From: Candidatus Methanomethylicia archaeon
Lineage (GTDB): Archaea; Thermoproteota; Methanomethylicia; Methanomethylicales; Methanomethylicaceae
Direction: 5' to 3'
NCBI GenBank assembly: GCA_024464205.1
Contig: JANHAI010000005.1
Span: forward strand, 1 to 20,457
Length of the DNA: 20,457 nt
Shown here: positions 12,421-20,457 of the stretch, piece after piece
Layout of the letters: the number at the start of each line of letters is the position of its first letter
How positions within the stretch are numbered: position 1 is the stretch's first letter
Position numbers and translations under genes: made by a program
The notes under the pieces: generated by a model
Seen by the model: the letters and a program-made list of their open reading frames with translations, nothing else
Told to the model about the DNA's origin: nothing
The model's database searches: none

Positions 12421-13613
12421 CCCTCCAGCACCTCGCTGACCGCACTCTCAAGGCTGCGGACCGATGCCCCCATCCCGGACGTCGAAGGGACGTAGTGGGC
12501 TGCCTTGCAGGAGTTCGTGACCATATGCGAGAAGCCAGACGCCTCGAGCGGGCACACTACCATGCATGTGTCCGCGAAGACCTTCCCCCCGGCAGCCTCT
12601 ATCGCCTGGACGTAGCCCCTCCTTTTCGCCTCATCGTAGGCTGCCCTCGAAGTCCAGACCCAAAGCCCCTTCCCCGCCCTCACCCTCCTCCCTTCGAGGA
12701 TCCTCGCGATCTCTGCGAGCTCTTTGACGCTGCAGTGGGGGCACCCGATGCAGGCAAGGTCTGGCTCGCCGTGGCTGCTCAGCCTCTCCCTCGCTTTCTC
12801 CAGGTCCTGCGCCGAGACAAGGATCCTCTCGAGCCCGGCCGTGTCCTGGAATCGGGCTTCCGGCGTCACCCCCTTCATGTGGAACATCCCGATCCCACCT
12901 GAGGCCGCGAGAGCGGCTGAGAGTATCTTGAGGTCCTCGACCTCGGCCCTCTTTATGCCCTCGAAGAAAGGCACCCCTGCGCCCATCCTCATCCCTACTG
13001 CGTAGCCAAGAAGGCTGAACTCATGGGGGCTCCGGAGTTCCGCGCCGACCTCGACGATCGCCGTCGCCCGCCTGCCCTCGTCGAGGTGGAGACCGTAGAG
13101 AGGGGTCCTCCCCGTCAGGGCTGCGGCGAGCGCAGAAGGGCCCCCCTCCCTGTTCGTCCTGGCCCCGAGAACCGAGTTGGCATAGACGACCGCTGAGGAC
13201 TCTGACCAAGCAATGTGATCCCCAAAGGACGGGAGGTTCCCCGCGAGGTATGGGGTGCAGGTGCAAGTCGTCTCTACCCCCATCCTCTCGAACGCCTTTA
13301 TGATCCTGATCTGCTTCCCGTAATACTCCTCGCCGACGCCCATCTCCCTCCACCTCTCGAGGTCCATGCCGGCGGGGTTTAGCGTAGCCTTCACCCTCAC
13401 CCTGGCGCCCGCTGACGCCCAGTCCTCGAGGAGCTCGAGCCCGGCATCCCCTATGTTCCCGTAAGAGACGCCCGCTATCTGGGCGCTGGTTATCCTGACG
13501 AGCCTCTCTGCCCCGAAGACCTCGCCGAGAGCCACGATCAGCTGCATCCCCTTCCCTACGGCCCTGCCCTCGGCCCCGGATAGCATCCTCTCCTCTTCGC
13601 CTGTGAGAAGCAT
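12417..13613 (-). CDS. Phosphomevalonate dehydratase large subunit (aconitase X, DUF521)
   Basis: This is the catalytic large subunit of the aconitase-X dehydratase, a cytoplasmic enzyme needing an iron-sulfur cluster. The 398 residues match family length from the ATG at 13613 (MLLTGEEERMLSG, a typical family start); the longer frame to 13673 would run into the UbiD-like gene. Candidate cluster cysteines lie in TTCTCTPYLAGNLP, CIGCPHCS, DTCMVVCP and TNSCKAAHY, and the SESSAVVYANSVLGARTNREG segment is characteristic. It starts 7 bp after the UbiD-like gene and overlaps the small subunit, forming a tight three-gene unit. The pathway assignment rests on this context plus known biochemistry of archaeal homologues. 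Confidence 0.9.
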   Translation of the reverse strand: MLLTGEEERMLSGAEGRAVGKGMQLIVALGEVFGAERLVRITSAQIAGVSYGNIGDAGLELLEDWASAGARVRVKATLNPAGMDLERWREMGVGEEYYGKQIRIIKAFERMGVETTCTCTPYLAGNLPSFGDHIAWSESSAVVYANSVLGARTNREGGPSALAAALTGRTPLYGLHLDEGRRATAIVEVGAELRSPHEFSLLGYAVGMRMGAGVPFFEGIKRAEVEDLKILSAALAASGGIGMFHMKGVTPEARFQDTAGLERILVSAQDLEKARERLSSHGEPDLACIGCPHCSVKELAEIARILEGRRVRAGKGLWVWTSRAAYDEAKRRGYVQAIEAAGGKVFADTCMVVCPLEASGFSHMVTNSCKAAHYVPSTSGMGASVRSLESAVSEVLEG

Positions 13614-13620
13614 CTGCCGA

Positions 13621-14949
13621 TCAGCCCTTCGTGCGCCCCTGCCGATCCCTAGGCGGTATCCTCGCCCTCTCAAACTTCTCCCTCGGCTTGTCCCATGGGA
13701 TCGTCGCGTCGATCCCGACCTTAGACGTCAGGTACCTGACCTGATCCGAGGACGGGTCCAGTGTGGACCCCCGGGCGCCCTTCACGATGATGATGTCGCC
13801 GTCGCCCTGAACCCTGGTAGCGATCGCCCACTCGACCTCTTCCATGTTGTCCACGTCGATGTCCTCGTCGACGACAACGACGTGCTTGACGCTCGGGTTC
13901 GAGCCGAACGCCGCCATCAGCGCGTTCTTACCGTCCCCCTCCGATTGCTTTTTGATTGAGACCACGGCGTGGAACCAGCAGGAGCCACCGAGGGTCAGCC
14001 TCACCCCCCTCACCTCGGGGACCGCCCTAGAGATCGCGTCGTACATCCTGGCCTCCTTCGGCAGACCCATCAGGAGCTTGTGCTCGGCCCCGCCTGGCAA
14101 TATCGACTGGAATATTGCCCCCTTCCTCCTCATCATGCTGACCACCTCGACAACCGGCTGCTTCCTGACTATGTCGTATGTCCCGGTGAGGTCCACGAAC
14201 GGCCCCTCAGGGACCTCCTCGTCGCACTTTATCACGCCCTCGAGGACGATCTCAGCCTCGGCAGGCACCGTCACGGAGACGTGTTTGCACTTCACGACCT
14301 CCAACCTCCCACCGAGCAGCGCGTTCCCAACACCAAGCTCGTCGACGCCGAACTTCGGTCCCGCGTTCGCCCCAACAAGGACCGCGGGGTGGAGCCCGAT
14401 CGCTATCGCCACCTGAAGGTCCTCCCCCCTCTTCTTCGCCTCCTCGTGGAGCGCATAGAGGTGCCTTGGGACGATCCTTATGGCGAGCCTGTCCTTCCCC
14501 AAGACAAGGAGGCGGTGCATAGAAGCGTTCTGGAACTTCCCGTCCGTCCCCCTCGCGATCACGAGCCCAGCGGTTATGTATCGCCCAGCATCCTTCTCGT
14601 AATGCAAGAAAGCAGGAAGCTTATCGAGGTCTGGCTTCTCGCGGACCTCGTTGACAGGCCCCTCCTCGACTATCTTCGGGGGGATCGGCCTGTTCACGGC
14701 GTCTATGAGACTCTTGTAGTAGCCCTCCCGGTCGGTCCCTATGGCGCGGAATATCCTGTCCCTGTTCCCGCAGAGCCCGCCAGCCACAGCGAACTCGCTC
14801 CCGCTTACCTTCCTGAACATCACGACCGGTCCGCCATCGTGATCCTTCATCAGGGCCGGCGCCTCGTACGTCGGCGAAACCTCGTCCTCGAACTCCAAGA
14901 AGTTGCCAGGGATCGCCTTCTCGGCTTCAATGAACGACCTCAAACTCAA
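13621..14949 (-). CDS. UbiD-family decarboxylase, likely anhydromevalonate phosphate decarboxylase
   Basis: This UbiD-type decarboxylase uses prenylated FMN. In archaea the homologue encoded with aconitase X decarboxylates trans-anhydromevalonate 5-phosphate to isopentenyl phosphate. The family pattern is clear in GNRDRIFRAIG, NASMHRLLVLGKDRLAIRIV, NAGPKFGVDELGVGNALLGG, CDEEVPEGPFVDLTGTY (catalytic glutamate region) and a C-terminal WAIATRVQGDGDIIIV. The frame reaches a GTG at 14958. The TTG at 14949 gives the common family start MSLRxFIE and lies about 26 bp from a TATA element (GTTATAATC, 14971-14979), implying a leaderless message, so I prefer it. The gene leads the trio with both dehydratase subunits. 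No UbiX-like flavin prenyltransferase is in the window. Confidence 0.88.
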   Translation of the reverse strand: MSLRSFIEAEKAIPGNFLEFEDEVSPTYEAPALMKDHDGGPVVMFRKVSGSEFAVAGGLCGNRDRIFRAIGTDREGYYKSLIDAVNRPIPPKIVEEGPVNEVREKPDLDKLPAFLHYEKDAGRYITAGLVIARGTDGKFQNASMHRLLVLGKDRLAIRIVPRHLYALHEEAKKRGEDLQVAIAIGLHPAVLVGANAGPKFGVDELGVGNALLGGRLEVVKCKHVSVTVPAEAEIVLEGVIKCDEEVPEGPFVDLTGTYDIVRKQPVVEVVSMMRRKGAIFQSILPGGAEHKLLMGLPKEARMYDAISRAVPEVRGVRLTLGGSCWFHAVVSIKKQSEGDGKNALMAAFGSNPSVKHVVVVDEDIDVDNMEEVEWAIATRVQGDGDIIIVKGARGSTLDPSSDQVRYLTSKVGIDATIPWDKPREKFERARIPPRDRQGRTKG

Positions 14950-15069
14950 AGAACTCACCCTGAAGCTATTGATTATAACGCTGCGGGGGATGACTAAAAC
15001 CTTTTTGCATCATTCAGTACCCCCTCGCAGCTCCCCGAGTTAATCTTAAATGGCGATCCGGGCTTCTAC

Positions 15070-17040
15070 ATGCTAGGGGATCCGTTGACCACCTCTGATT
15101 GGAAGTATTTCCCTTACAGCTCATTCAAGCCGAACCAGGAGGCGCTCCTCTCGGCGATCTCAGACGCCGTAAGCAGGAACTCACACGCCATAATAGACGG
15201 AGCTAGTGGCCTCGGGAAGACGGTCGGCTCCCTCGCCGGCGCCATTCAGGCATGCAAGCCGCGGGGGCTGAGGATCCTCTACGCTGCCAGGACCTACAAG
15301 GAGCTCGACAGGGTCATCGAGGAGCTCACTGAGATTAACAAGAGGGAGAATGTATCTGGCATATCTATCAGGGGGAGGTCCGAGACATGCGTAAACGACG
15401 CAGTCCTCCGGCTCTCGAGGGACCCGAAGACGGTCAGCGAGCTCTGCGCGGACCTAACCAAGAGCCACAGGTGCCCCTACTTTGAGAACATGGAGGACAT
15501 GGACAGGACCGTCCGGTCTTTCAGGGACGAGTTCCTCGACGAGCCGACCTCAGCCTACAGGCTAATCTGCACCCTCAAGGAGAATGACCTCTGCCCCTAC
15601 GAGATGATAAAGCTCCTGCTGCCGCACCTCGACGTGATCGCGCTCAGCTACGCCTACCTCTTCGACAGGACGATAAGGGAGCCGTTCATGAAGAAACTCT
15701 CTTCGGGCGAGCCAAGGTCCCTCTCGCAGTACGTCGTGATACTGGACGAGGCACACAACCTGCCGGAGATAGCGAACGACTACGAGAGCGATTCCATCAC
15801 CTCGATCAGCGTCTCGATGGCTGCGCAGGAGGCCTCCCACTACGGCAAAGCTGACGTCGAGCGCTTCGCAGAGAGCCTCGCAGGCACAATGAAGGGGATG
15901 GGCAGCGGGGAGAGCCTGGTCAACATCGGGACAATGATTGAGGGGGCCATGAAGGAGGCTAGGATAAACGAGCGCCCCGCCATTTTCCTTGAAGAGGTCC
16001 ACGCCTTCGGCGAGAAGATAAAGTTCGACCTGCTGGCGAAGGAGAAGATACCGCGATCCTACATCCACCGGCTTGGTGAGTTCTTCCTGAAGGGGCAGGA
16101 GACTGCCTCAAAGCGGGAATACGCCCACATCCTCCACGCCGAGGAACAGAAGGGCGCCGAAGGCGGCCGGGGAAGGGGAGGGTTCGGCGAAGGCCATGTG
16201 GCTGTGCTCGAGATAGTATCGCTAGACCCTAGATCAGCTTCCCAGGAGGTAATCAACAACGCCGCCTCGTCTGTAAGCATGTCAGGCACACTCGAGGACA
16301 CTGAGGCCTACAGGAAGGTGATGGGCCTCCCAGAGGACTCGCTCAAGATCTCACTGCCGTCGCCGTTCGGCGAACACCAGACCCTCGTCCTGGCATGCAA
16401 GGGGGTTTCGACGCTCTACGAGCGGCGGGGGGAGGAGTCCTACAGCAGGATGGTCTCCAAGATAGCCGAGGCTGCAACCTCAACACCCGCGAGCACCGGT
16501 GTCTTCTGCTCTTCCTACGGCGTCCTCGAGGGGCTAATCGCAGCGGGGCTGGAGCGCGCCGTCGGGAAGCCCCTCTACGTGGAGCGGCAGAGGACGAAGT
16601 CCACGGAGCAGGACCGCCTCCTTGAGGAGTTCAAGTCGATGTCGAAGAAGGGGGGTGCTGTACTCGCGGGCGTGATGGGTGGCAGGTTCAGCGAGGGGGA
16701 AGACTACCCGGGGGACGAGATGAACACAGTCGTAATAGTCGGGGTGCCATACCCCAAACCCTCGGCAAAGGTGAACGCCCAGATAGAGTATTATGAGTCG
16801 ATCTTCCCAGGCAAGGGTAGGGAATACGGCTATGTGCTCCCGGCGATGCGCAAGGCTGCGCAGGCAGCCGGCAGGCCCTTCCGAAACCTCGACGACCGCG
16901 GGGCAGTAGTTTTCCTTGACTACCGCTTCTGCACATCCTACCTCTCGCGGTTCCTGCCTGTGTGGCTCAGAGAGAGGATGCGCCAGGTCGAGGACGCCCC
17001 TGGCGCCTTGAGGCGGGTGCTCGGCGACTTCTACTCGTGA
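15070..17040 (+). CDS. xpd: XPD/Rad3-type iron-sulfur DNA helicase
   Basis: This is a 5'-3' superfamily 2 helicase of the XPD/DinG group, acting in DNA repair. The 656 residues hold Walker A GASGLGKT (44-51), the DEAH box VVILDEAHNLPE (about 222-233), and between them four cysteines that fit the XPD Fe-S domain (C107, C126, C135 and C175; C167 is a spare). Motifs V and VI are VLAGVMGGRFSEGEDYPG and QAAGRPFRNLDDRGAVVFLDYRF. Length and order fit archaeal XPD. A CTTAAAT element about 22 bp before the ATG suggests leaderless translation. It ends 74 bp inside the oppositely oriented RNase H-fold gene. XPF and a RadB-like gene are also nearby, but not in an operon with it. Confidence 0.9.
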   Translation: MLGDPLTTSDWKYFPYSSFKPNQEALLSAISDAVSRNSHAIIDGASGLGKTVGSLAGAIQACKPRGLRILYAARTYKELDRVIEELTEINKRENVSGISIRGRSETCVNDAVLRLSRDPKTVSELCADLTKSHRCPYFENMEDMDRTVRSFRDEFLDEPTSAYRLICTLKENDLCPYEMIKLLLPHLDVIALSYAYLFDRTIREPFMKKLSSGEPRSLSQYVVILDEAHNLPEIANDYESDSITSISVSMAAQEASHYGKADVERFAESLAGTMKGMGSGESLVNIGTMIEGAMKEARINERPAIFLEEVHAFGEKIKFDLLAKEKIPRSYIHRLGEFFLKGQETASKREYAHILHAEEQKGAEGGRGRGGFGEGHVAVLEIVSLDPRSASQEVINNAASSVSMSGTLEDTEAYRKVMGLPEDSLKISLPSPFGEHQTLVLACKGVSTLYERRGEESYSRMVSKIAEAATSTPASTGVFCSSYGVLEGLIAAGLERAVGKPLYVERQRTKSTEQDRLLEEFKSMSKKGGAVLAGVMGGRFSEGEDYPGDEMNTVVIVGVPYPKPSAKVNAQIEYYESIFPGKGREYGYVLPAMRKAAQAAGRPFRNLDDRGAVVFLDYRFCTSYLSRFLPVWLRERMRQVEDAPGALRRVLGDFYS

Positions 17041-17638
17041 TCCCGCCCGAGAGCGCTATGCTAACTGCTGACTTCGCGTCCTTCCCGATCCCCTTCCTCA
17101 TGAAGCCCGTCGGGGGCTTCTCGCCCCCTTCATCCACGAACTGGACTGACGCATTGCCGCTTTGCGAGCACGCCAAGGCGAACCCTTCCATCCAATCCGC
17201 CATCGGCATGCCTGTCCCGATCCTGAAGAGGATCTTTGAAGCTGGGTAAGCCCCTAGGATCTCCAGCAGCTCACGCTGAAGCGATTCACCTGGCACGGCA
17301 TAAGCCTCGATCAGCTCCCCGTCAGCGATCGTCGCTATCCCGGCCCTCTTGCCCGGATCGACACCGACGACGACCTCTTTAAACTCCAATTTGCCAGTCG
17401 CAAGGCTCAGCGCCCTCAGAGCAGTCCTCCTTGGATCCCCCCCGTACTCGACCCAGCGCCCATCAGAGACCCCTTCCATTGCCCCTCCGCAGCCTATCAC
17501 GGCTCTGACGTGCCTCGGGACCTTGTCGCCATCCCCCAAGAGGACAAATGGCACCTTGAGTCTCCTCAATTCCCTTATAACGCTGTAGGCATCCTTAATA
17601 TTACGGGCAAACAGACCGATGTATCTCAATCTCGCCAA
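16967..17638 (-). CDS. RuvC/YqgF-like RNase H-fold protein, uncharacterised
   Basis: I do not know a characterised homologue. The central VVVGVDPGKRAGIATIADGE is the first strand-turn-strand of RuvC/YqgF-like RNase H folds, with the catalytic aspartate. A later VDEGGEKPP and a GKDAKSAVSIALSGG (the usual last Asp-Ala helix) could supply further acidic ligands. The first 85 residues include VPFVLLGDGDKVPRHVRAVIG, perhaps a separate alpha/beta domain. The frame starts at a TTG (17638), with another TTG at 17629. The last 24 residues are Arg/Pro/Ser-rich and antisense to the end of xpd. It is divergent from the RadB-like gene with 23 bp between. A nuclease or resolvase role is possible; so is a non-catalytic one. 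Confidence 0.68.
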   Translation of the reverse strand: MARLRYIGLFARNIKDAYSVIRELRRLKVPFVLLGDGDKVPRHVRAVIGCGGAMEGVSDGRWVEYGGDPRRTALRALSLATGKLEFKEVVVGVDPGKRAGIATIADGELIEAYAVPGESLQRELLEILGAYPASKILFRIGTGMPMADWMEGFALACSQSGNASVQFVDEGGEKPPTGFMRKGIGKDAKSAVSIALSGGITSRSRRAPASRRQGRPRPGASSL

Positions 17639-17661
17639 CCCGCCGGGAGGTCAATAATACA

Positions 17662-18357
17662 ATGTCTGATCGGACCTTAAATAGGATCGGCACAGGCTGC
17701 AGGGAGCTCGATTCCCTCCTCTCAGGAGGGCTGGAGGTGGGCGAGATCCTCCTTGTCTATGGCGAGAGGGGATCTGGCAAGACCGCCCTCGCGTTCCAGG
17801 TGATGTCAAACTTCGCATCCCTAGGCAAGGGGGCCGCGATGGTCTACACCGAGGGGCGCCCTCCCGTATCGCGCCTAATGGCCATCTCGGGCAGGAGCTG
17901 GGACGCGATAAGCGACCTAATCTGGGTAGTGGAAGTGAAGAGCTTCGAATCCCAGGAGAGCGTCATAGAGGAGCTTGAGTACCAGATGCCGCCAGGGGTC
18001 GCCGTGATCGCTATTGACACAATAACCTCCAGGTACAGGGAGGTGCTAGGCGAGCATGACGAGAACATCGTCGTCAACAAGTCGCTCAACCGCCAGCTCG
18101 CCATGCTGAAGGACCTCTGCAGGAGGAAGGCCCTTTCTGTGCTCATAACTGGCGAGGTGAGGATGCAGCTTGACGGGAAGGGGATCCAGCCAGTGGCGCC
18201 TGCGATACTCAGCTACTGGTCCGACAGGATTGTCCGCCTCGAGAGGCCGCTTGGAGACGTCAGGAAGGCCGTTCTCGAGAGGCCGCCTCCAAAGAGGGAG
18301 GCCGTGATCCGGCTGACCGAGAAGGGCTTCATAGGGGCAGGTGGGGTCGCGCCATGA
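17662..18357 (+). CDS. radB: RadB-like RecA/RadA-family ATPase
   Basis: This 231-residue RecA-fold ATPase consists of little more than the core domain. It has the RadB-type opening GTGCRELDSLLSGGLEVGE, Walker A GERGSGKTA, MVYTEG, Walker B VAVIAIDTITSRYR with an arginine-rich follow-up, and a C-terminal strand region (SYWSDRIVRLERPLG). It lacks the N-terminal HhH domain of RadA. RadB proteins bind DNA and modulate recombination. A short KaiC-like or RadC-type paralogue is an alternative, since bona fide RadB is best known from Euryarchaeota. The start is supported by GGGAGG at 17645-17650. Its TGA overlaps the ATG of carS (ATGA), so the two are translationally coupled even though their roles look unrelated. 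Confidence 0.8.
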   Translation: MSDRTLNRIGTGCRELDSLLSGGLEVGEILLVYGERGSGKTALAFQVMSNFASLGKGAAMVYTEGRPPVSRLMAISGRSWDAISDLIWVVEVKSFESQESVIEELEYQMPPGVAVIAIDTITSRYREVLGEHDENIVVNKSLNRQLAMLKDLCRRKALSVLITGEVRMQLDGKGIQPVAPAILSYWSDRIVRLERPLGDVRKAVLERPPPKREAVIRLTEKGFIGAGGVAP

Positions 18358-18836
18358 TCGATCTTTTAAGCCTGGCATTCTCGTCCTTCGCCCTCATCTT
18401 CCCCGCCTTCATAGCGAACTCTGTCCCTGTCCTGGCGAGGGGCAAGCGCCCCCTCGACTTCGGCAGGTCGATGCCGGACGGGAGGAGAGTCCTCGGTGAC
18501 GGAAAGACCTTCGAGGGCTTCGGTGCAGGGCTGTTCATGGGGACCCTCACCGGCGCCATCGTAGGATACCCGATCCACTCCTTCCTTCTCGCCCTAGGCG
18601 CCCTCGTTGGGGACCTCGTTGGCGCCTTCATAAAGAGGAGGGCGGGGATCCCCAGGGGAGGCCCCGCCCCGATACTGGACCAGCTCGACTTCGTCGCAGG
18701 CGCCCTCCTCTTCGTCTACCCCATATACCACTTCACGATCGAGCAGGTGATCTTCATAATAGTCGTGACGCCGCCCATCCACCTCTTCACCAACTTCGTG
18801 GCCTACAAGCTCGGCCTAAAGTCGAACCCGTGGTAG
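18354..18836 (+). CDS. carS: CDP-archaeol synthase (CarS, DUF46)
   Basis: This integral membrane enzyme transfers CTP to 2,3-bis-O-(geranylgeranyl)-glycerol phosphate to give CDP-archaeol, the activated precursor of archaeal polar lipids. The 160-residue protein has four to five hydrophobic spans and the family's RPLDFGRSMPDGRRVLGDGKTFEGF stretch (about residues 31-56), shown here only by its key DGKTFEGF, with a later GAFIKRRAGIPRG. It is a very clear match. It is coupled to the RadB-like gene by an ATGA overlap and ends 42 bp before the convergent carboxypeptidase gene. Together with the mevalonate-branch genes it puts both early and late steps of ether-lipid synthesis within this window. 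Confidence 0.92.
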   Translation: MIDLLSLAFSSFALIFPAFIANSVPVLARGKRPLDFGRSMPDGRRVLGDGKTFEGFGAGLFMGTLTGAIVGYPIHSFLLALGALVGDLVGAFIKRRAGIPRGGPAPILDQLDFVAGALLFVYPIYHFTIEQVIFIIVVTPPIHLFTNFVAYKLGLKSNPW

Positions 18837-18878
18837 GGCGGGTGGATCAAAAATAGGAAAGTGGGGGTCCGTAGGTCC

Positions 18879-20405
18879 TCAGAGCCCGTATACCCTCGAG
18901 TACTTCGCATCAAGGTACGAGAGGAACGGGGCAGGCGTCACCTCCCCGCCCGCAGCCTTCCGCAGGAGATCCGGCGGGTCGTACAAGTTTCCGTGGTTGT
19001 GGACGTTCCTCCTGAGCCAGTCCCGGACCTCGGAGAAGCTCCCCCTCCTTATCGCATCCCTCCAGCTGGGGACCTCCCTGTCGATCTTCGGGATCATCAT
19101 CCCGGCATATATGTTTCCGAGGGCATATGACGGGAAATACCCGAAGTACCCGTGGGACCAGTGGACGTCCTGCAGGACCCCTTCCGCGTCGTTCTCCACC
19201 TCGATGCCGAGGTAGTCCCTGTACTTCTGGTTCCAGACCTGGGGAAGCTCCGCCACAGAGACCTTCCCGCTGAAGAGCGCCTGCTCTATCTCGAAGCGTA
19301 TGATTATGTGCATCGCATAGGTCGCCTCGTCCGCCTCTATCCTGATCTTCGATGGCCTGACTATGTTCACCGCACGAGCCAAGGCCTCAGCGCTTGCGTC
19401 CGAGAAGGCGCCGCCAGTTGCCCTGTTGAACTCAGGGAAGAAGTAATCCCAGAACTCAGGCGACCTCCCGACGACGTTCTCCACAAACCTCGACTGCGAT
19501 TCGTGGAATCCGTAAGAGCACGCAGAACCTATCGGCTGGTACATCCACTCACGCGGGAGGGAGGTCTCGTACATCGCGTGCCCGCCCTCGTGTAGCACGG
19601 ACATGAGAGACGAGAGGCAGTCCTCCTCGTAATAGTGGGTCGTTATCCGCACGTCGTCGTAATAGCCTGTCGTGAAGGGGTGCTCCGTCTCGTCGATCCT
19701 GCCCTTCGCGTTTGGCCCCTCTATCTCATAGCCTATGAACCTTGCGAGCGCCTTCGAGATCTCCCTCTGGGCGTCGATCGGAACCTTCCTCTTGAGGAGC
19801 GCAATGTCGGCTTCCGTCGCCCTGCCTGAGTACTTCGAAATCACCGACTTGAGGCCATTCCTCAGGCATTCGAACGTCACGGCTATCGAATCCGCCGTCA
19901 TTTTGGGCTCAAAGATGTCCAGCAGCGCATCGTATACCGTCCTTGTCCCCTTCACCCCCATGAGTATCTCTCCGACGCGCATCTTCAGCTCGAATATCTT
20001 CTCGAGCTCGGGCCTGAACAAGGAATAATCCTTCTTGGACTTTGCGCTCTTCCATGCGCTGTATGCCACGACCTCCTGCTTTGCGAGCTCCTTCACCAAG
20101 CTCTCTGGTATCTTCGTCTTCTCGTCGTACATCTTCTTTATGAGGTAAACATTCCGCTTCGCTTGTGCGTCGAGCCCCTCGATCCCGCCAAGCCTCGCCA
20201 GGAGGGGACCGATCTCGGGGTCTGTGGACATCCTGTGATCGATCTGGCTCAAGAGCGCTAGCTGCTCGCTCCTCAAGCCATACGCAGCAGGGGGCATCTT
20301 AGTCTCCATGTCCCACTGTATTATCGCAGAAGCGGATTGGAGGACCGTCAGGTCCTTGAACTTATCCATTAGCCTCTTGTAATCGTCAGGAACCGAGCTC
20401 TGCAT
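18879..20405 (-). CDS. M32-family metallocarboxypeptidase (thermostable carboxypeptidase 1 type)
   Basis: This is a cytoplasmic zinc carboxypeptidase that removes C-terminal residues from peptides. From the ATG at 20405 the product is 508 residues, normal for M32. The metal site is SVLHEGGHAMYE (HExxH at about residues 272-276), followed by GFHESQSRFVENVVGRS with the second conserved HES motif, and late family stretches (IIIRFEIEQALFSG, HWSHGYFGYFPSYALGNIYA). The N-terminal part shows the usual IIQWDMETKMPP. The ATG at 20405 is preceded by GGTGGTT; an in-frame ATG at 20441 would add 12 poorly conserved-looking residues, so both remain possible. No signal peptide is present. It converges with carS. 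Confidence 0.92.
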   Translation of the reverse strand: MQSSVPDDYKRLMDKFKDLTVLQSASAIIQWDMETKMPPAAYGLRSEQLALLSQIDHRMSTDPEIGPLLARLGGIEGLDAQAKRNVYLIKKMYDEKTKIPESLVKELAKQEVVAYSAWKSAKSKKDYSLFRPELEKIFELKMRVGEILMGVKGTRTVYDALLDIFEPKMTADSIAVTFECLRNGLKSVISKYSGRATEADIALLKRKVPIDAQREISKALARFIGYEIEGPNAKGRIDETEHPFTTGYYDDVRITTHYYEEDCLSSLMSVLHEGGHAMYETSLPREWMYQPIGSACSYGFHESQSRFVENVVGRSPEFWDYFFPEFNRATGGAFSDASAEALARAVNIVRPSKIRIEADEATYAMHIIIRFEIEQALFSGKVSVAELPQVWNQKYRDYLGIEVENDAEGVLQDVHWSHGYFGYFPSYALGNIYAGMMIPKIDREVPSWRDAIRRGSFSEVRDWLRRNVHNHGNLYDPPDLLRKAAGGEVTPAPFLSYLDAKYSRVYGL

Positions 20406-20457
20406 AGAACCACCGCTATTAGTGCCGACTTGCTCTAACATAATCGCTCCAGCATTT

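Noticed and set aside
13969..14997. 342-codon plus-strand open frame opposite the UbiD-like gene
   Set aside because: The minus-strand protein matches UbiD over its full length; the antisense product is low-complexity and lacks any family signature.
1..20457. CRISPR array, insertion sequence or toxin-antitoxin pair
   Set aside because: I looked for regular direct repeats, transposase motifs and small paired frames and found none that hold up.

Overview
The window is archaeal and looks chromosomal. The signs are CDP-archaeol synthase, the UbiD/aconitase-X branch of the archaeal mevalonate pathway, UPF0147 and UPF0148 proteins, a helicase-less XPF nuclease, an XPD helicase, a RadB-like recombinase, TATA boxes about 25 bp ahead of leaderless starts, and U-tract terminators. 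A stand-alone XPF favours a TACK-type lineage such as Bathyarchaeia, but the sequence does not settle the phylum. Low-potential Fe-S proteins and oxygen-sensitive enzymes suggest an anaerobe.

Layout. Bases 1-805 hold the 3' part of an asparagine-synthetase-like gene. Bases 826-1956 (minus) hold a two-gene ferredoxin-type operon. Bases 2105-7053 (minus) form an AT-richer block: two paralogous TasA/camelysin-like secreted proteins, a SipW-like signal peptidase fused to a multi-membrane-span domain, a third larger TasA-like protein with a DUF11-like domain, a DUF5305 membrane protein and a winged-helix regulator. A long leader region follows (7054-7420), then tRNA-Leu(CAG). From 7549 the window returns to GC-richer core genes: an IMPase/FBPase, a divergent UPF0147/UPF0148 pair, XPF nuclease, thymidylate kinase, an HD phosphohydrolase, the mevalonate-branch trio, XPD, an RNase H-fold protein, RadB-like, CarS and an M32 carboxypeptidase.

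Most interesting system: the 2105-7053 block. It looks like an archaeal counterpart of the Bacillus TasA/SipW biofilm-fibre operon, related to the archaeal bundling pili (AbpA-type) described in Pyrobaculum. The two small secreted proteins are the likely fibre subunits, the Ser-His signal peptidase their dedicated processing enzyme, and the larger TasA-like protein a candidate tip, anchor or minor subunit. DUF5305 is a membrane partner of unknown role. A shared ATACTTAT motif lies upstream of both the first fibre gene and the regulator gene, making the regulator a candidate local controller. A U-tract between the fibre genes and the peptidase may set stoichiometry.

Elsewhere the genes are housekeeping. 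UbiD-like decarboxylase and aconitase-X large and small subunits supply isopentenyl phosphate for ether lipids; CarS, 5 kb away, activates the finished archaeol lipid. XPD, XPF, RadB-like and the RNase H-fold protein make this neighbourhood rich in DNA-repair functions.
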